Source: Chryseobacterium gleum (GTDB lineage Bacteria; Bacteroidota; Bacteroidia; Flavobacteriales_D; Crocinitomicaceae). Taken from it: a stretch of 7,951 nt of DNA. The notes beneath the pieces were generated by a model that was not told where the DNA came from, did not search any database, and saw nothing but the letters and a program-made list of their open reading frames with translations. Below are positions 5,664 through 7,951 of this stretch, piece after piece (the stretch's first letter is position 1; every line of letters begins with the position of its first letter). Position numbers and translations under genes: made by a program. The stretch spans positions 1 to 7,951 of the forward strand of contig CAMCQL010000079.1 in assembly GCA_945877005.1 (NCBI GenBank), given 5' to 3'.

Positions 5664-6991
5664 ATGTTCTTTTTTTTCCAATTAAATAATTTTAAATAGC
5701 TAATAGATAAAATACCCAAAGTTCCAAAGTAAATGTATTCTACGCTCCAAACAAAAAAGATATCTAATTTCCATACTTTTATGAGTAAATAGCTGAATAC
5801 CATGTAGGTGGATACACTAATTAATTCTATAAAAAAACTGGCAATTGTATTTCCAGAACCATTAATTGTTTGGAATTTAACTGATATCAAACCATATATT
5901 AAAAATGATCCAGCGACAAATCTAAGTATTTCTGTGCTTTTTTCAATGTAGGCTTCATTTGGGTTGATGAGTGAAATCAGTTGTTTTGGATAAAATACAG
6001 CCCCATGAAAAAATATAAATAACGAGACTACAGTAAGCAATTGGATTCTTCGTTGAATAATTTTAAGAGAAGCGATGTCCTGTTTTCCAATATATTGTGA
6101 GATGTATGTTTTTGTTGTGGCAGCAAAACCAACAATCGGTACAAAAGCTAGGAAATAGATCGCTCGAATGTTTTGGGAAACCGTCAATTCAAATTTCCCC
6201 ATTTGTTCAATCCAAGTAAAGAAGATCGTCCATGTTGATAATGCCATTAACCCTTGTAAAAACAATGGGGTTCCAACTTTTAGCAATTCAAGAAATGATT
6301 TCCATTGAAACGCAAAATGATGGAATAACTTATATTCTTTGCGTTCATTCGAGTAAATTAGGTAAATGACTAAAAACAATGCACCCAAATAATCGGCAAT
6401 CGTGGATGCCAATGCAGCTCCTTCTAACCCCATTTCGGGAATTGTCTCCCTAAAGCCAAAAACAAATAGATAATCCATTAGGATGTTTGAAGTTGCAGTA
6501 ATTAATGCGCTTATGAGGACGACCCATGTTTTACCTACAGCAAAAAAGAAGGCTTGAATTGGAAAAGAAACCACACCAGCGAATAATGCAAAACTTCGAA
6601 TGGATAAAAATGAAATTTGATCCTTTGCTAAATCTTGATGTTTGGAATAAAGTGGAAGAAGATCTGGCATCATTTGGTAGACAAAATAAAACAAAAGTGA
6701 GATGAAAATTAAGAACATGGTCACTGAAGTTCCAAAAATTCTACCAATTTTATCCTCTTTTTTTTGACCGATTCTTCGCGCAATTAAAATTTGAACTCCG
6801 TCACTAAAACCTGCTAATCCAATGAATAGTGTGATGTAAATTAACCCTGCGTTTCCACTTGCATCAAATGCATCATTGCTATAACGACTCAAAAAAGCGG
6901 CGTCTGTTAGTAATACAATCGATTGAATAAAGGAGGACACCATTAAAGGTACGGCAACTTTTAATATTGACGAATAGTTTAATGCTAACAT
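5660..6991 (-). CDS. MATE family efflux transporter
   Basis: This 443-residue, very hydrophobic protein has about 12 membrane segments in two related halves. The first helix, AVPLMVSSFIQSIVLLTDAA (13 to 32), leads into AFLSR as in MATE (NorM/DinF-type) carriers. Other family marks are ILIARRIGQ (68 to 76), the LMDYLFVFG stretch (171 to 179) followed by MGLEGAALASTIADYLG (187 to 203), and FVPIVGFAATTKTYISQYIG in the second half (283 to 302). MATE proteins export cationic drugs, dyes or metabolites across the inner membrane in exchange for Na+ or H+; neither substrate nor ion can be read from the sequence. The start shares one base with the stop of the rlmI-like gene (TAATG), and the TGA stop overlaps the fmt start by four bases. 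That packing suggests translational coupling within a housekeeping operon. Confidence 0.92.
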   Translation of the reverse strand: MLALNYSSILKVAVPLMVSSFIQSIVLLTDAAFLSRYSNDAFDASGNAGLIYITLFIGLAGFSDGVQILIARRIGQKKEDKIGRIFGTSVTMFLIFISLLFYFVYQMMPDLLPLYSKHQDLAKDQISFLSIRSFALFAGVVSFPIQAFFFAVGKTWVVLISALITATSNILMDYLFVFGFRETIPEMGLEGAALASTIADYLGALFLVIYLIYSNERKEYKLFHHFAFQWKSFLELLKVGTPLFLQGLMALSTWTIFFTWIEQMGKFELTVSQNIRAIYFLAFVPIVGFAATTKTYISQYIGKQDIASLKIIQRRIQLLTVVSLFIFFHGAVFYPKQLISLINPNEAYIEKSTEILRFVAGSFLIYGLISVKFQTINGSGNTIASFFIELISVSTYMVFSYLLIKVWKLDIFFVWSVEYIYFGTLGILSISYLKLFNWKKKNI

Positions 6992-7951
6992 TAATCTACT
7001 TGAATTACAAGTCCTTTTAGATACTCACCTTCAGGGTGAAATGCGTTAATTGGATGATCTGCAGGTTGGTGAAGTTGCTCAATAATTCTTACTTTTCTTC
7101 CACTTTCAATGGCAGCTGCAATGATCGTATTTGTAAATAAATATTTGTCTACTATTTGAGAACAGGAATACGTAAAAATTAATCCACCTGGTTTTATTTG
7201 TCTAATTGCATGGGCGTTCAATCTTTTGTAGCCTTGAATCGCTTTGTGTCTTTTGTCTTTGTGTTTTGCAAATGCTGGTGGGTCTAATATAATAATATCG
7301 TAATCTTCAGGTAGGTCTTTGATGTATTCCATGGTGTCCGCAACAATTGATTTATGGTTCGCTTCCATTGCATTCAATGTTACATTTCCTTCCGTTAGTT
7401 CAATTGCTTTTTTTGAGCTGTCTAATGAATGTGCTAATTCAGCCCCCCCTTGAATTCCTGCTAAGCTAAAGCCTCCCGAATAGCAAAAGGTATTAAGAAT
7501 TTTTTTTACTTTTGCATATTTTTTAACCAAACTTCTGTTTTCACGTTGGTCGATAAAAAAACCGGTTTTTTGGCCATTGATCCAATCAATGTGATATTTT
7601 ATTGAGTTCTCTATTGCTAAATGTGGCGTAACTACTTCACCGTATAGGTATTTATTTTCAATTCCTAAACGAGCAGGGAGTGTTTCACTTGATTTTGAAT
7701 AAACGGCAATAAGTTGTGCTCCTAATGATTTTTTGAGGGCATTCGCTATCCATTCAGTCGAGTTAAACATCCCAATACTATGACATTGAATGACAGCTAC
7801 ACCAGCATAATAATCTATGATCAAACCTGGCAATTGATCGCCTTCACCATGCACCAATCGAGCGATGTTATTATTTTCGTTAATTAAATTTAACGCAAAT
7901 CTTAGTTGAACGGCATTATTGATTTTTGTATCAAAGAATTGCTGATCGATG
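6991..7951 (-). CDS. rlmI: RlmI-like class I SAM-dependent rRNA methyltransferase, 5'-truncated by the window
   Basis: The reading frame stays open to the window edge, so about 320 C-terminal residues are seen and the N-terminal part, normally a PUA RNA-binding domain, lies outside. The TTG at 7857 is an internal leucine: the frame upstream of it reads IDQQFFDTKINNAVQLRF and then NIARLVHGEGDQLPGLI, the conserved connector of the RlmI/YccW family. Next come GQKTGFFIDQRENR, the SAM-binding motif LNTFCYSGGF, the active-site motif LDPPAFAKHK and TYSCSQ near 7165 to 7150, whose cysteine fits a cytosine-5 methyltransferase. The E. coli enzyme makes m5C1962 in 23S rRNA, so that is the expected reaction; RlmK or another related target is possible. 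The C-terminus HPEGEYLKGLVIQVD looks complete. The stop overlaps the MATE start by one base. Confidence 0.9.
   Translation of the reverse strand, partial: IDQQFFDTKINNAVQLRFALNLINENNNIARLVHGEGDQLPGLIIDYYAGVAVIQCHSIGMFNSTEWIANALKKSLGAQLIAVYSKSSETLPARLGIENKYLYGEVVTPHLAIENSIKYHIDWINGQKTGFFIDQRENRSLVKKYAKVKKILNTFCYSGGFSLAGIQGGAELAHSLDSSKKAIELTEGNVTLNAMEANHKSIVADTMEYIKDLPEDYDIIILDPPAFAKHKDKRHKAIQGYKRLNAHAIRQIKPGGLIFTYSCSQIVDKYLFTNTIIAAAIESGRKVRIIEQLHQPADHPINAFHPEGEYLKGLVIQVD

Noticed and set aside
5664..5681. Upstream ATG of fmt at 5681
   Set aside because: It would add a lysine/glutamate-rich hexapeptide not seen at family starts and enlarge the overlap with the MATE gene to 22 bases; the ATG at 5663 gives a standard 4-base overlap.
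7855..7857. TTG as the start codon of the rlmI-like gene
   Set aside because: The frame is open to the window edge and the residues upstream match the family (FFDTKINNAVQLRF, NIAR), so the TTG is an internal leucine codon.

Overview
The window looks like chromosomal DNA from a Bacteroidota bacterium, most likely of the Flavobacteriales or a close relative. Three things point there: the low GC content, the A-rich start regions without Shine-Dalgarno sequences, and the gene content (an HU-CCDC81/SPOR membrane protein, a lipoprotein form of Skp/OmpH and a DUF4924-like N-terminus). The genus cannot be told from the sequence. All genes lie on the minus strand, so the text below follows transcription from high to low coordinates. 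Coding density is high and no gap without a gene exceeds about 175 bases. I saw no tRNA, rRNA, CRISPR array, insertion sequence or prophage.

Region A (7951 to 4692) is a tightly packed three-gene run. It holds an RlmI-type 23S rRNA cytosine methyltransferase, whose 5' end lies beyond the window, a MATE-family multidrug/Na+ antiporter and the methionyl-tRNA formyltransferase fmt. The first two share one base (TAATG) and the last two share four (ATGA), so they are probably co-transcribed and translationally coupled.

Region B (4691 to 3468) starts with a short AT-rich intergenic region carrying a plausible Bacteroidota -7 promoter element. It continues with a gene for the nucleoid protein HU, a clear intrinsic terminator and a TrmH-like tRNA 2'-O-methyltransferase. 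The 3' end of the HU gene carries an exact 35-bp tandem duplication. It moves the stop codon and appends six residues, read from the second copy in another frame, to a protein that would otherwise have the canonical 90 residues. The terminator ends about 10 bases before the trmH start codon, which leaves no room for a separate trmH promoter downstream of it.

Region C (3467 to 1) begins with a metallo-beta-lactamase-fold hydrolase. It is followed by a closely packed set: a membrane protein with an N-terminal HU-like (CCDC81) domain and a C-terminal peptidoglycan-binding SPOR domain, an overlapping 81-residue protein of unknown function, a Skp/OmpH-like lipoprotein and the first codons of a probable DUF4924 protein. 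Gaps in this set are 3 bases or overlaps. This group is the most interesting biology here: its architecture suggests a protein that could physically link the nucleoid to septal peptidoglycan, with a small unknown partner translated from the overlapping frame. I found no convincing evidence of a defence system or mobile element; the window is mostly housekeeping genes with a few unusual details.
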